Source: Cyclobacterium salsum
Lineage (GTDB): Bacteria; Bacteroidota; Bacteroidia; Cytophagales; Cyclobacteriaceae
Direction: 5' to 3'
Assembly (NCBI RefSeq): GCF_010119245.1
Contig: NZ_WNKG01000016.1
Span: 40,951 to 104,950 of the forward strand
Length of the DNA: 64,000 nt
The notes beneath the pieces were generated by a model. That model was given only the letters and a program-made list of their open reading frames with translations. It was not told the DNA's origin and did no database searches. The position numbers and the translations under genes are program-made. Shown here piece after piece: positions 35,601 to 45,599 of the stretch (its first letter is position 1; every line of letters begins with the position of its first letter).

Positions 35601-37394
35601 ATGAACATGCAAAAAATAAGAAATTTCTGTATCATTGCCCATATCGACCATGGCAAAAGTACCCTTGCCGACCGGCTCTTACAATTCACCAATACCGTGA
35701 CCGACCGGGAGATGCAAGACCAACTTTTGGACAGTATGGACCTGGAGCGGGAGCGGGGCATTACCATTAAGTCCCATGCCATCCAGATGAAATACCCCTA
35801 TCAAGGGGAGGAATATACCCTCAATCTGATCGATACCCCGGGACACGTGGATTTCTCCTATGAAGTATCCCGCTCTATTGCCGCTTGTGAAGGGGCACTG
35901 CTGATCGTGGATGCCTCTCAGGGCATAGAAGCCCAGACCATTTCCAACCTCTACCTGGCCATTGGGCATGACCTGGAAATCATACCGGTACTCAATAAAA
36001 TCGACCTTCCTGGTGCCCAGCCCGAAGTGGTGGCAGAAGAAGTCATGGAAATGATTGGCTGCAGCCGGGAAGACATTATCCTGGCTTCGGGCAAAGAAGG
36101 GATCGGCATCGAAGATATTCTCAATGCGGTAGTAGAAAAAGTCCCCGCTCCAAAAGGAGATGAAGAAGGCCCCCTGCAGGCCATGATTTTTGACTCCGTT
36201 TACAATCCGTTCCGTGGCGTGGAGGTATTGTTTCGTATATTTAACGGCACCATCAACAAGGGTGACCGGATCAAATTCGTCAATACGGGCAAGGAGTACG
36301 AAGCGGATGAAATTGGCATTTTGGGAATCCAGCAAAAACCGCAGCAACAGCTTAGAGCCGGAAATGTAGGCTACCTGGTATCCGGTATTAAAATCGCCAA
36401 AGAGGTAAAAGTGGGGGATACCATCACCCATGTAAAACGACCCTGTAGCAATACCGTACAGGGATTTGAAAACGTGAAACCTATGGTATTTGCCGGGATT
36501 TACCCGGTAGAAACCACCGATTTTGAAGAACTGCGGGCCTCCATGGAAAAATTGCAGTTGAATGATGCCTCCCTGGTATGGGAGCCGGAAACGTCAGCGG
36601 CACTGGGCTTTGGTTTTCGCTGTGGCTTTCTGGGAATGCTTCATATGGAAATCATCCAGGAGCGACTGGAGAGAGAGTTTGACATGACGGTGATTACCAC
36701 CGTGCCTTCGGTGCAGTTTCGGGCCATGATGAATAACGATGAATTCCGGATCGTTAATGCCCCTTCTGACATGCCCGAACCCAATTTGTTCAAACATATA
36801 GAAGAACCCTTTGTAAAGGTAGCCATCATCACGGCAGCTGATTACGTGGGCCCTGTAATCCAGCTTTGCATGGACAAGCGGGGACAGATTAAAAATCAAG
36901 TCTACCTGACTTCTGACAGGGTGGAATTAACCTTTGACATGCCCCTGGTGGAAATTGTCTTTGACTTTTTTGACAAACTGAAAACTATTTCCAGAGGGTA
37001 TGCCTCCCTGGATTATGAACTGATCGGTTTCCGGCAATCGCATATGGTTCGTCTGGACGTGATGCTGAATGGTGAGCCGGTGGATGCGCTGTCTGCCATC
37101 GTACATCGTGACAAGGCCTACGAATGGGGAAAACGACTTTGCGAAAAACTGAAAGAACTGGTGCCCAGGCAAATGTTTGAAATTGCCATTCAGGCCGCTA
37201 TCGGAACGAAGGTAATTGCCCGTGAGACGGTTAAAGCCATGCGTAAAAACGTATTGGCAAAATGCTATGGAGGGGATATATCCAGGAAAAGAAAATTGTT
37301 GGACAAACAGAAAAAGGGGAAAAAACGGATGCGGCAGGTAGGCAATGTGGAAGTGCCTCAGGAAGCCTTTATGGCGGTACTCAAATTGGATTAG
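35601..37394 (+). CDS. lepA: Elongation factor 4 (LepA)
   Basis: The 597-residue translational GTPase acts on the ribosome, where EF4 back-translocates or aids subunit assembly. G motifs are present: [15 protein letters not shown] at about residue 12, [12 protein letters not shown] near 77 and NKIDLPGA near 131. The C-terminal LepA-specific domain ends with basic [21 protein letters not shown] near 555-575, a hallmark. Length matches the family. It is preceded by the palindromic repeats and followed by folD after 109 bases. Confidence 0.97.
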   Translation: MNMQKIRNFCIIAHIDHGKSTLADRLLQFTNTVTDREMQDQLLDSMDLERERGITIKSHAIQMKYPYQGEEYTLNLIDTPGHVDFSYEVSRSIAACEGALLIVDASQGIEAQTISNLYLAIGHDLEIIPVLNKIDLPGAQPEVVAEEVMEMIGCSREDIILASGKEGIGIEDILNAVVEKVPAPKGDEEGPLQAMIFDSVYNPFRGVEVLFRIFNGTINKGDRIKFVNTGKEYEADEIGILGIQQKPQQQLRAGNVGYLVSGIKIAKEVKVGDTITHVKRPCSNTVQGFENVKPMVFAGIYPVETTDFEELRASMEKLQLNDASLVWEPETSAALGFGFRCGFLGMLHMEIIQERLEREFDMTVITTVPSVQFRAMMNNDEFRIVNAPSDMPEPNLFKHIEEPFVKVAIITAADYVGPVIQLCMDKRGQIKNQVYLTSDRVELTFDMPLVEIVFDFFDKLKTISRGYASLDYELIGFRQSHMVRLDVMLNGEPVDALSAIVHRDKAYEWGKRLCEKLKELVPRQMFEIAIQAAIGTKVIARETVKAMRKNVLAKCYGGDISRKRKLLDKQKKGKKRMRQVGNVEVPQEAFMAVLKLD

Positions 37395-37503
37395 AAAGGT
37401 GCCTCTCCGGGAAAGGGTTGGTCTTTTTCCACATGCAATGCCACCTGCAAGCAAACCAAACGAAATTGAAATACCCGACGGGTATGGAATAAAGTGAGCG
37501 CAA

Positions 37504-38403
37504 ATGGAACAAAAAGAAGGATTTATAAAAATTGACGGAAAGAAAATTTCTAGTACCATAAAGGAGGAAATTGCCGCGGAAGTTGCCCTATTGAAAGGGG
37601 AAGGGAAGCGTTCTCCACATCTGGCGGCTATTTTGGTAGGCAATGACGGTGCCAGCCAAACCTATGTAGCGGCCAAGGTAAAGGCTTGTGAACAGGTGGG
37701 CTTTGAATCTACGCTGGTCCGAATGGAGGAAACGATTTCCGAAGAACAATTGCTGGCGGAAGTGGAGAAAATTAATGCAAACCCGGAGATTGATGGGCTG
37801 ATTGTACAGTTACCCCTGCCAAAACAGATTTCCGTTGAAAAGGTAACTGCCAAAATCCGGCCGGAAAAAGACGTAGACGGCTTTACCCCTGCCAATGTAG
37901 GTAGAATGACCCTGGGATGGCCCGCCTATATTTCGGCCACTCCCAATGGCATTGTGCAACTATTGAAGCGGTATGAAATTGAGACATCCGGTAAACATTG
38001 TGTGGTCATCGGAAGGAGCCATATTGTGGGATCCCCCATGAGTATCCTGATGGCAAGGAATGATTATCCGGGCAACTGTACCGTGACCCTAACCCACAGC
38101 CGCACCCAAAACCTTCGCGAGATTGTTCAGTCGGCGGATATTCTGATCGTAGCCATTGGCAAAGCGGGATTTGTGACCGGAGATATGGTAAAAGAAGGGG
38201 CTGTCGTCATTGATGTTGGGATTCACAGGATTCCGGATGAGCGTAAGAAAAGTGGATTTAGGCTGGTGGGAGATGTGAAGTACGACGAAGTGGTTTCCAA
38301 AGCAGCGGCCATCACACCCGTACCGGGAGGGGTAGGTCCCATGACCATTGCCTCGTTGTTATACAACACCCTTCTTGCCGCTCAGGGTAAAATATACCAG
38401 TAA
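37504..38403 (+). CDS. folD: Bifunctional methylenetetrahydrofolate dehydrogenase / cyclohydrolase
   Basis: The 299-residue FolD interconverts methylene-, methenyl- and formyl-tetrahydrofolate using NADP. It shows [16 protein letters not shown] (catalytic Lys in the YVxxKxKAC segment, near residue 58), [10 protein letters not shown] near 100, [13 protein letters not shown] near 168 and [13 protein letters not shown] near 278. Length and order are typical. It supplies one-carbon units to the purine pathway, whose purF and purA genes also lie in this window. queE follows 55 bases later. Confidence 0.97.
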   Translation: MEQKEGFIKIDGKKISSTIKEEIAAEVALLKGEGKRSPHLAAILVGNDGASQTYVAAKVKACEQVGFESTLVRMEETISEEQLLAEVEKINANPEIDGLIVQLPLPKQISVEKVTAKIRPEKDVDGFTPANVGRMTLGWPAYISATPNGIVQLLKRYEIETSGKHCVVIGRSHIVGSPMSILMARNDYPGNCTVTLTHSRTQNLREIVQSADILIVAIGKAGFVTGDMVKEGAVVIDVGIHRIPDERKKSGFRLVGDVKYDEVVSKAAAITPVPGGVGPMTIASLLYNTLLAAQGKIYQ

Positions 38404-38458
38404 AACAGACGTTTTTTAGTAATCACCAGCGGTTCAATTACCCGCTTAATCAAAAATT

Positions 38459-39091
38459 ATGAAAATAGAAGCAGACAGCAGGGTCAGGGAAGGATTCGTA
38501 TTGCCATTAATGGAAGCATTTTACACCATACAGGGAGAAGGAGTGTATTCCGGTCAGCCTGCGTATTTTATACGCCTGGGGGGCTGTGATGTCGGTTGTG
38601 TGTGGTGTGATGTAAAGGATTCCTGGGAAGCCGGTAGCTGGCCCCTGGTGGAAATAGATCAAATCGTAGACCAGGCAGCGGCCTATCCGGGCAGATTGGC
38701 CGTGATCACCGGTGGGGAGCCGCTGATGTACGAACTGGGGCCACTGACAAGCAGATTAAAAGATCTGGGATTTAAAATCAATCTGGAAACCTCCGGGGCT
38801 CATCCTTTTTCCGGAGCACTGGATTGGATCTGTCTTTCACCCAAAAAATTTAAAGCGCCGGTACCGGAAATGTATGCAAAGGCTGATGAATTGAAAGTGG
38901 TTGTATTCAATAAAAGTGATTTCGATTTTGCTCGGAAAGAATCTGCCAAGGTTGCTGCTTCCTGTAATTTACTTTTACAGCCGGAATGGTCGAAAGCGAC
39001 ACAGATGATGCCGTTGATCGTTGATTTTGTGAAAGAAAATCCCTCCTGGCGGATTTCGCTTCAAACACACAAATTCATGGAAATCCCTTAG
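38459..39091 (+). CDS. queE: 7-carboxy-7-deazaguanine synthase
   Basis: The 210-residue radical SAM enzyme turns 6-carboxytetrahydropterin into 7-carboxy-7-deazaguanine on the way to queuosine. The [4Fe-4S] cysteines are Cys43, Cys47 and Cys50 (GGCDVGCVWCD), and SAM-binding ITGGEPLM lies at residues 83-90. The start EAFYTIQGEGVYSGQPAYFIRL is diagnostic of QueE. It is followed 5 bases later by the PorE-like gene, so they are cotranscribed, although the functions seem unrelated. A QueD-family gene lies 11 kb away. Confidence 0.95.
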   Translation: MKIEADSRVREGFVLPLMEAFYTIQGEGVYSGQPAYFIRLGGCDVGCVWCDVKDSWEAGSWPLVEIDQIVDQAAAYPGRLAVITGGEPLMYELGPLTSRLKDLGFKINLETSGAHPFSGALDWICLSPKKFKAPVPEMYAKADELKVVVFNKSDFDFARKESAKVAASCNLLLQPEWSKATQMMPLIVDFVKENPSWRISLQTHKFMEIP

Positions 39092-39096
39092 TTTAT

Positions 39097-41019
39097 ATGA
39101 AGCGGCAGGTACTCCTATTCTCCCTATTTTTGCTGGCTACCTGCCTTCAGGTTTCGGGTCAGGAATATTCCATTATTGACAAACGGGCGATAAAATATTT
39201 CGAAGAAGGAGAAGTCCTGCTCAGCAGAAAGCAATTTCCCGAAGCCCGGGAAAAATTTCAGGAAGCTTACCAAAGGAGCAAGGATTTTTACGAGGCCTAC
39301 ATCCGCCATGCCCAAACACTCCTAAGCAGTGGAAGGCCTGAGGAAGCATTGGAAGTAGTGAAACTGGGACAAAATAGGCTTTTGATCAAGGATAGCGATT
39401 TTTACCGTGGTCAGTTAGGTTGGATTGAGGGGCAGATTTTACTGGAAATGGGCCGGTTTATGGAGGCCTTGCGAGTAATTCAAGACAGTCGTGCATTTTT
39501 CACAACGGAATTTCTGGAGTCGGATCATTATCAGCAAAAAAAACAGCAACTTGAAGTCATTGAAGAAGGGATTCAAAACCCCCTGAAGCTTCGGAAAGAA
39601 AAGCTGCCCGCACCTCTAAATCGATTCCAATTGCAGTATTTTCCGGTTTTGACGGCTGATGGCAGGCGGATTTTTTTTACCAAACGGGACGGTACATCGG
39701 TTCGGGACCATGAGGATATTTATTATTCCAATTTCGAAAAGGGGCAATGGACCGTTCCAGAACCCATATCGGTGGCTATCAATACCCGCTACAATGAAGG
39801 GACCTGTACCATCTCCGCCGATGGTAACCTGTTGATTTTTACTTCCTGCGACACGCCGGACTCCTTTGGGAGTTGTGATTTGTACCTGACCGAACGAATC
39901 AACGGCTCCTGGCAAAGGCCCCGGAACATGGGGAGAAGTGTCAATTCCCGATTTTGGGATTCCCAACCCTCCCTATCAGCGGATGGGAGTACTTTATTCT
40001 TTTCTTCCAACAGGCCTGAAGGAGAAGGGGGAAATGATATTTGGTATTCCAGGAGATCGGAAGAGGGGCAATGGGCTGCCGCTACTAATTTGGGAACACA
40101 GGTAAATACCTCTGGAGATGAGGTTTCTCCTTTTGTTTTCTTTAATAACACCGTTCTTTTCTTCGCATCGGATGGCCATGTGGGCTTTGGAGGAAAAGAT
40201 ATTTATATGAGTAAGCTCCAAAGGGAAGGTTTCGGCAGTCCGGAAAATCTGGGCTATCCGATCAATGATCAGAAGGATCAGTTGGCCCTTTTCATTGCCG
40301 CTCAAAAAGATTATGCCTACTATACCGAAAACAGCTTTCATCAAGGCAGGGTCGATAGCTCTTTTTTGTACCGCTTTGACTTCCCGGAAAGCATTGACCT
40401 GGGAGAAAAGCTGATTGTGACAGAAGGAAGGGTGGTCAATGAGCAGACTGGCGAGCCGGTGGAAGCCATGCTCTCCCTGGTCAACCTAGATAACGACAGC
40501 ACCTTGTATCGTTTTCGGTCTGAGGGAGAGGAAGGTACCTTTACCATGATTTATCCAGACAGCGCCTTTTCAGGACTGTATGTGGAAAAGCAAGGCTTTA
40601 TGCCCAAGATTTACAATGTGGAAAGGGACAGTTTGAAAAATAAGAAAAACCTGAACGTATTTTTGGAGCCCATTGCCTCAGGAAGCCATTTTGTGTTTGA
40701 AAATGTATTTTTTGACTTTGATGATACGAATTTAAAGCCAGCCTCGGTAAGCTCGCTTAATCGGCTGGTTAAATTCTTGAAGGCACATCCTTCCCTTGCT
40801 ATTACCATCGCGGGGCATACGGATAATGTAGGTTCGGAATCCTATAATCGAACCCTCAGTACCAATAGGGCCGAAACGGTGAAGGAATTTCTGCGGGCTT
40901 CGGGTATTGTGGAATCCCGGCTAGACACGGTAGGAAAAGGGGCTTCAGAGCCCCTCAGGCCCAATGATACGGAGGAAAACCGGGCCTTAAACCGAAGAAT
41001 TGAAGTGATAATACAATAA
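39097..41019 (+). CDS. PorE-like TPR, beta-propeller, regulatory-domain and OmpA protein
   Basis: The 640-residue envelope protein has a signal peptide (LLFSLFLLATCLQVSG). TPR helices cover about residues 28-140 (YFEEGEVLLSRKQFPEAREKF). PD40 propeller repeats span about 185-420 (PVLTADGRRIFFTKRDG, TISADGNLLIFTS, PSLSADGSTLFFSSNRPEGEG). A carboxypeptidase-regulatory-type domain covers about 440-520 (VTEGRVVNEQTGEPVEAMLS). A C-terminal OmpA domain (VFFDFDDTNLKP, ITIAGHTDNVGS, LNRRIEVII) should bind peptidoglycan. This order matches PorE of the type IX secretion system in Porphyromonas. PorE is a lipoprotein; here a lipobox (LATC) is only poor. Confidence 0.85.
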   Translation: MKRQVLLFSLFLLATCLQVSGQEYSIIDKRAIKYFEEGEVLLSRKQFPEAREKFQEAYQRSKDFYEAYIRHAQTLLSSGRPEEALEVVKLGQNRLLIKDSDFYRGQLGWIEGQILLEMGRFMEALRVIQDSRAFFTTEFLESDHYQQKKQQLEVIEEGIQNPLKLRKEKLPAPLNRFQLQYFPVLTADGRRIFFTKRDGTSVRDHEDIYYSNFEKGQWTVPEPISVAINTRYNEGTCTISADGNLLIFTSCDTPDSFGSCDLYLTERINGSWQRPRNMGRSVNSRFWDSQPSLSADGSTLFFSSNRPEGEGGNDIWYSRRSEEGQWAAATNLGTQVNTSGDEVSPFVFFNNTVLFFASDGHVGFGGKDIYMSKLQREGFGSPENLGYPINDQKDQLALFIAAQKDYAYYTENSFHQGRVDSSFLYRFDFPESIDLGEKLIVTEGRVVNEQTGEPVEAMLSLVNLDNDSTLYRFRSEGEEGTFTMIYPDSAFSGLYVEKQGFMPKIYNVERDSLKNKKNLNVFLEPIASGSHFVFENVFFDFDDTNLKPASVSSLNRLVKFLKAHPSLAITIAGHTDNVGSESYNRTLSTNRAETVKEFLRASGIVESRLDTVGKGASEPLRPNDTEENRALNRRIEVIIQ

Positions 41020-41172
41020 ATTGGTAGATAAAAAGCATGATTTCATAAACCGAATGATGCTTTCAGCGTTTATATTTTCATAAAACAAGCTGATCATCCG
41101 TTTACTTTCCCCTCATTGATTGGAATATCCGTGTAATTTGTATAAAATTGATTGTTCACTTCAATTGATATC

Positions 41173-44148
41173 ATGAAGAAAGCGTTACCACTACTATTAT
41201 TATTCCTTTTTCTAGCTTCTCTGGCCCAAGCGCAAAGCCGAACCGTTCGCGGAACGGTGACGGATGAGGAGGAACAATTACCGATTCCTGGAGTGACGGT
41301 GATGGTAAGAGGCACGGATACCGGTACCATTACCGACATCGACGGCAATTACCAGATTGAACTGTTTGATGGTGAAACCGACCTGGTTTTCCGTTTTGTG
41401 GGAATGCAGCCGAGGACGGTTACCGTTGGAAACAGGGATCGGGTAGACGTGGTTTTGGTCCCGGAAGTGACCTCCCTGGATGAGGTAGTGGTTACGGCTT
41501 ATGGGGACCAGACGCGGCGAGAAGTGACCGGTTCAATTGCCTCCGTCAAAGGAGAAATATTCCAGGATTTGCCGATGCAATCCTTCGACAGGGCCATGCA
41601 AGGAAGGGTAGCGGGTGTTCAGGTGACGGCCGGTTCCGGCCAGCCTGGAGGAACGTTGAATGTTCAAATCAGAGGGGTTGGCTCCATCAATGCAGGTACC
41701 CAACCTCTGTACATTGTCGATGGGGTTCAGGTGGCTTCCGGTGGACTTTCAGGCCAGGGACCGCAAAATGCCCTTGCCTCCATCAACCCTAACGATATCG
41801 AATCCATTGAAGTATTTAAGGACGCGGCGGCAGCCTCTATTTATGGCGCACAAGCGGCTAATGGCGTGGTGTTGATAACTACAAAACGAGGTAAAAGGGG
41901 TAAGACCAAAGTTCGGGTTTCTGCCCAGGAAGGGCTTGTTCAACCACTTGGGTTTTACGATGTGATGAATTCCAATCAACTGGCCTCTATTAAAAGACAG
42001 GCCTACATCAACGCCGGGCTTAACCCTGCAGACGCAGAAGACATTTTTGGAAGTCCCAGCGATACGGATATTCAGAATTCCGATTGGGTAAACGCGCTTT
42101 TCAGAGATGGCAGGTTAAGTGTTTACGATGTTTCCCTGTCAGGAGGGGATGAACGCTCCCAGTTTTTTATCTCCGGATCCCACACCTATCATCAGGGACA
42201 GGTGATCGAATCGGATTATTCGCGTACTACCGGAAGGATGAATCTTTCCCATAATATAAATGAGAAGTTTAGTATTAATGCCAATCTTTCCCTATCCAGG
42301 CAGATTACCAATGGTACCATCGACCGGGGAAACTTTGTCAACAGTCCCTTTGTGGCGGGCTATGTTTCCAGACCCAACGTTCCTATTTACAATGAGGACG
42401 GTACGTTTGCGGAATACCCATCCGAACACCTTTTTGGCTATAATATAGTCCAGGGAGTGCGGCAGGAGTTGAGAACCGGAACCAGTTATCAATCCGTATC
42501 CAACCTACAGTTTAATTATAAAATACTTCCTTGGCTAGGCTTTACCGCTTTCGGGGGGATTGATTTTTCCGACAACAGGGACGAAAACAACCGGCCTTCC
42601 ACCATTCCTGCCTTCGCCAGTTATGGTGGTTCATCCACTTTTGTTGATCGAAGAATTGTCAACTCTAATGGAAATGCCAACTTCAATGTCAACAAAAAAT
42701 TTGATGAGGTGCATACCCTTTCCGGGATTTTGGGCTACGAATACAAAATGGAAACCCAGGAAAACACCTCCGCAACGGGCCGGGGCTTTCCGAATCCAGT
42801 GTTGAGGTATCTGCAAAATGCGGCACAGCCGTTTGATGTAGGCGGCTTTTATACCGAGTATGCACGATCTGGGTTTTTTGGGCAGGCGAAATACGATTAC
42901 GACGATAAATATACGTTTGACCTCACCATTCGACGGGATGGCTCGTCCCGTTTTGGAACGAATACTCGTTGGGGGAATTTTGGAGCCGTCTCTGCTGGCT
43001 GGAGAATCTCTTCGGAAAGGTTTATGGAAAATGCCCTTTGGGTGGATGATTTGCGAGTCAGGGCCTCCTATGGCGTTACCGGAAATTCCAATATTGGCAA
43101 TTTTGAATCCAGAACGCTGGTAGGGTCGGCCGGGCAATATTTGGGAGGCGGTGCCCTTCGCTTTGTGCAATTGGGAAACGATCAGCTAACCTGGGAAGAA
43201 TCGGCATCTACCAATTTTGGAGTGGACGCCACCTTGTTCAATGGCCGCATCATTGCTACAGTGGATGTTTGGAGAAAGGACTCCAGAAAACTGCTGTTTG
43301 AAACCCAGTTGCCCATCGACTCGGGGTTTGGAGCGATTACCCGCAACACCGGAAAGGTCCGAAATGAGGGAATTGATTTTGATTTGCAAACCACCAATGT
43401 TGTTTGGGGTAAGTTTCGCTGGACAACGGCATTCAATACCTCTATTTTCTCAAACGAACTACTCGAGCTGTACGAAGGGCTTGACCGCATTGGGAATGAA
43501 CTGATCGTTGGAAAACCCATTGATTTTTTCTACGGCTACGATTACGCAGGTGTTAACCCTGCTAACGGGTCGCCCATGTATTTTGATGAAAATGGCGAAT
43601 ACACTTATCTGGTCGCCGATGATGATCAGAAATACATAGGAAGTGCACTTCCCTGGACCTACGGCGGGCTGTCTAATACCCTGGCGTATGGACCGGTAAG
43701 CCTGGAAATCTTCTTCCAATACCAATACGGAAACCTGGCCTTTAATCAAGACCTGTACAACATGGCGCAGGCGGGTTCTATCGGGCAGGATAACCAGACC
43801 GTGGACCAGTTGTATTTTTGGAGAACACCCGGACAAATTACCAATGTACCCCGGCCCTATGAAGGGGGGCGAATCCCCGGTCATTCGGGTTACCAGCAGT
43901 TTTCAACCAAGCAAGTGTCGGACGGCAGTTATATACGTCTCAAGCAAATAACGCTCAACTATAATTTGCCCCAAAGCCTGTTGTCCAAAGCACGAATTGA
44001 AGAAATGAACGTGTTCGTTCAGGGACTTAATCTTTGGACCCTGACCAAATATAACGGATTGGATCCGGAGGTAAACTCCCTCGGGGATACCTACGGAACC
44101 TATCCTACTGCCAGGCAGATTACCGCAGGTATCAACCTTACCTTTTGA
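41173..44148 (+). CDS. SusC/RagA-type TonB-dependent outer-membrane transporter
   Basis: The 991-residue outer-membrane importer has a signal peptide ending LAQAQSRTV. A carboxypeptidase-D-like regulatory domain (VRGTVTDEEEQLPIPGVTVMV) covers about residues 26-105. The SusC signature and plug follow (LDEVVVTAYGDQTRREVTGS, IRGVGSINAGTQPLYIVDGV, IESIEVFKDAAAASIYG). A 22-strand-type barrel ends ARQITAGINLTF. I chose the ATG at 41173, at MKKALPLL. The next gene is a SusD lipoprotein 5 bases after the stop. RagA in Porphyromonas imports oligopeptides, and the nearby subtilase makes a peptide substrate plausible here, but the cargo is inferred. Confidence 0.96.
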   Translation: MKKALPLLLLFLFLASLAQAQSRTVRGTVTDEEEQLPIPGVTVMVRGTDTGTITDIDGNYQIELFDGETDLVFRFVGMQPRTVTVGNRDRVDVVLVPEVTSLDEVVVTAYGDQTRREVTGSIASVKGEIFQDLPMQSFDRAMQGRVAGVQVTAGSGQPGGTLNVQIRGVGSINAGTQPLYIVDGVQVASGGLSGQGPQNALASINPNDIESIEVFKDAAAASIYGAQAANGVVLITTKRGKRGKTKVRVSAQEGLVQPLGFYDVMNSNQLASIKRQAYINAGLNPADAEDIFGSPSDTDIQNSDWVNALFRDGRLSVYDVSLSGGDERSQFFISGSHTYHQGQVIESDYSRTTGRMNLSHNINEKFSINANLSLSRQITNGTIDRGNFVNSPFVAGYVSRPNVPIYNEDGTFAEYPSEHLFGYNIVQGVRQELRTGTSYQSVSNLQFNYKILPWLGFTAFGGIDFSDNRDENNRPSTIPAFASYGGSSTFVDRRIVNSNGNANFNVNKKFDEVHTLSGILGYEYKMETQENTSATGRGFPNPVLRYLQNAAQPFDVGGFYTEYARSGFFGQAKYDYDDKYTFDLTIRRDGSSRFGTNTRWGNFGAVSAGWRISSERFMENALWVDDLRVRASYGVTGNSNIGNFESRTLVGSAGQYLGGGALRFVQLGNDQLTWEESASTNFGVDATLFNGRIIATVDVWRKDSRKLLFETQLPIDSGFGAITRNTGKVRNEGIDFDLQTTNVVWGKFRWTTAFNTSIFSNELLELYEGLDRIGNELIVGKPIDFFYGYDYAGVNPANGSPMYFDENGEYTYLVADDDQKYIGSALPWTYGGLSNTLAYGPVSLEIFFQYQYGNLAFNQDLYNMAQAGSIGQDNQTVDQLYFWRTPGQITNVPRPYEGGRIPGHSGYQQFSTKQVSDGSYIRLKQITLNYNLPQSLLSKARIEEMNVFVQGLNLWTLTKYNGLDPEVNSLGDTYGTYPTARQITAGINLTF

Positions 44149-44153
44149 TAGTG

Positions 44154-45596
44154 ATGATAAAAAAGATCAAATATAGTTTCTATTATTCCATTTTGGCCCT
44201 ATTTTCCATGGTGGCTTGTACCGACCTGAACACAACACCCAGGCAAAGTCTGACACCAGAGGTGGCCTTTAATGACGTTTCCGGGTACCAGTCGGTAGCG
44301 AACTCCATGTACAGCAGGGCGAATAGCTTCAGTTATTATGGTCAAACCATGATGATTGCTCCGGAGATTTTAGCAGACAATCTACGATTGGTAGCGAATA
44401 CCGGCAGGTATCAGGGGGAAGAAGCGAATGGGGACAGGGATCACATTGCCATTTGGAATGGAGTGGTCTACGGTGGAATAAACGATGCTAACCTGATCAT
44501 CGAAACCATAGATGACGAAGGTGTGGAGGGGGATGAAGATCAAAAGTCATTCATTAAAGGGGATGCCTATTTTATGAGAGCCTTGTTTTATTTTGATCTG
44601 TGCAGGGTATATGGATACGAACCGGGGAGAGAAGTGGATGGTTTTAATTTAGGACCGATATTGCGGTTATCGCCGACGTTAGTTGCCTCTGATGCGGATT
44701 TTAGAACCAGATCCACCGTGGAGGAGGTGTATGCGCAGATTGAGAGTGACCTATTGGCCGCCATTCCATTAGTGGGGGCGGTACCCATCGGCTCAGAGGG
44801 AGTTTACTATGCAAATGCCGGTGCTGCACTAACCTTACTGGCGCGGCTTTACCTCTACTGGGGACGCATGGAGGATGCAGAGGGGGCAGCTACCTCAGCC
44901 ATGAACTTGCTTGGATTGCGCACCAATGGGGATGGGTTATCAGAAGCCGGTCAATACGTACAAGGCTTCTCCCGAGCACCCCATCCGGAATCCCTTTTTG
45001 AACTTGAACTCCGGCAGGTGGACTGGAGCAGTGTGGATGGAGTAAACAATAGTCTGAATTCCCTGGTTTCTGACAATGAACCGGCCGCACAATTTATCCT
45101 TGGAGCTTCTAACGAGCTCATGTCGGCTTATGAAGAGGAGGATGTGCGAAGAGATTGCTGGAGAGAAACCACCCGAGAAGGTATCGAAGGGCCGGTATAT
45201 GCCAGTAGAAAATGGACCGGGTATAAGGGAGACTTTTTAGAAAACCTCCCCGTTATTCGGGCAGCAGAGCTTTACCTGATCCGCGCGGAAGCCAGGTATC
45301 AAAATAATCCACGGGGAGCAAGAGAAGATGTCAATGCGCTGCGATCCAAACGTGGGCTGGGTCCAGTGGATAATCTGCTGTCAGGCGAAGCGCTTCTCAA
45401 CCGTATATTGCAGGAAAGAAGGCTGGAATTTGCGCTGGAAGGGCACCGGTTTTTCGATTTGAAGCGTAATGGAAGGGATATCAGCAAGCACGGAGAGTTT
45501 CTGGAGGTTCCTTACACCGACTACCGTGTCCTGGCAAATATCCCACTTGAACAAATTCAATTAAATGAAGACCTTGAGCAAAACCCAGGATATTGA
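44154..45596 (+). CDS. SusD/RagB-family surface lipoprotein
   Basis: The 480-residue surface lipoprotein has a signal peptide with lipobox SMVAC (Cys22). SusD family features follow: an N-terminal TPR-rich fold (FIKGDAYFMRALFYFDLCRVYG), ANAGAALTLLARLYLYWGRMEDAE near residue 220, PVIRAAELYLIRAEARYQ and the C-terminal LLNRILQERRLEFALEGHRFFDLKR. It forms the lid that binds cargo on the SusC transporter encoded just upstream. I chose the ATG at 44154, 5 bases after the SusC stop codon, rather than a TTG overlapping that stop. Confidence 0.95.
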   Translation: MIKKIKYSFYYSILALFSMVACTDLNTTPRQSLTPEVAFNDVSGYQSVANSMYSRANSFSYYGQTMMIAPEILADNLRLVANTGRYQGEEANGDRDHIAIWNGVVYGGINDANLIIETIDDEGVEGDEDQKSFIKGDAYFMRALFYFDLCRVYGYEPGREVDGFNLGPILRLSPTLVASDADFRTRSTVEEVYAQIESDLLAAIPLVGAVPIGSEGVYYANAGAALTLLARLYLYWGRMEDAEGAATSAMNLLGLRTNGDGLSEAGQYVQGFSRAPHPESLFELELRQVDWSSVDGVNNSLNSLVSDNEPAAQFILGASNELMSAYEEEDVRRDCWRETTREGIEGPVYASRKWTGYKGDFLENLPVIRAAELYLIRAEARYQNNPRGAREDVNALRSKRGLGPVDNLLSGEALLNRILQERRLEFALEGHRFFDLKRNGRDISKHGEFLEVPYTDYRVLANIPLEQIQLNEDLEQNPGY

Positions 45597-45599
45597 TAT

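Noticed and set aside
35679..36431. 250-codon frame antisense to lepA
   Set aside because: It is the mirror of highly conserved LepA codons, with no domain or signal of its own.
36927..37643. 238-codon minus-strand frame across lepA and folD
   Set aside because: It covers the ends of two real genes and their gap; composition fits a shadow frame.
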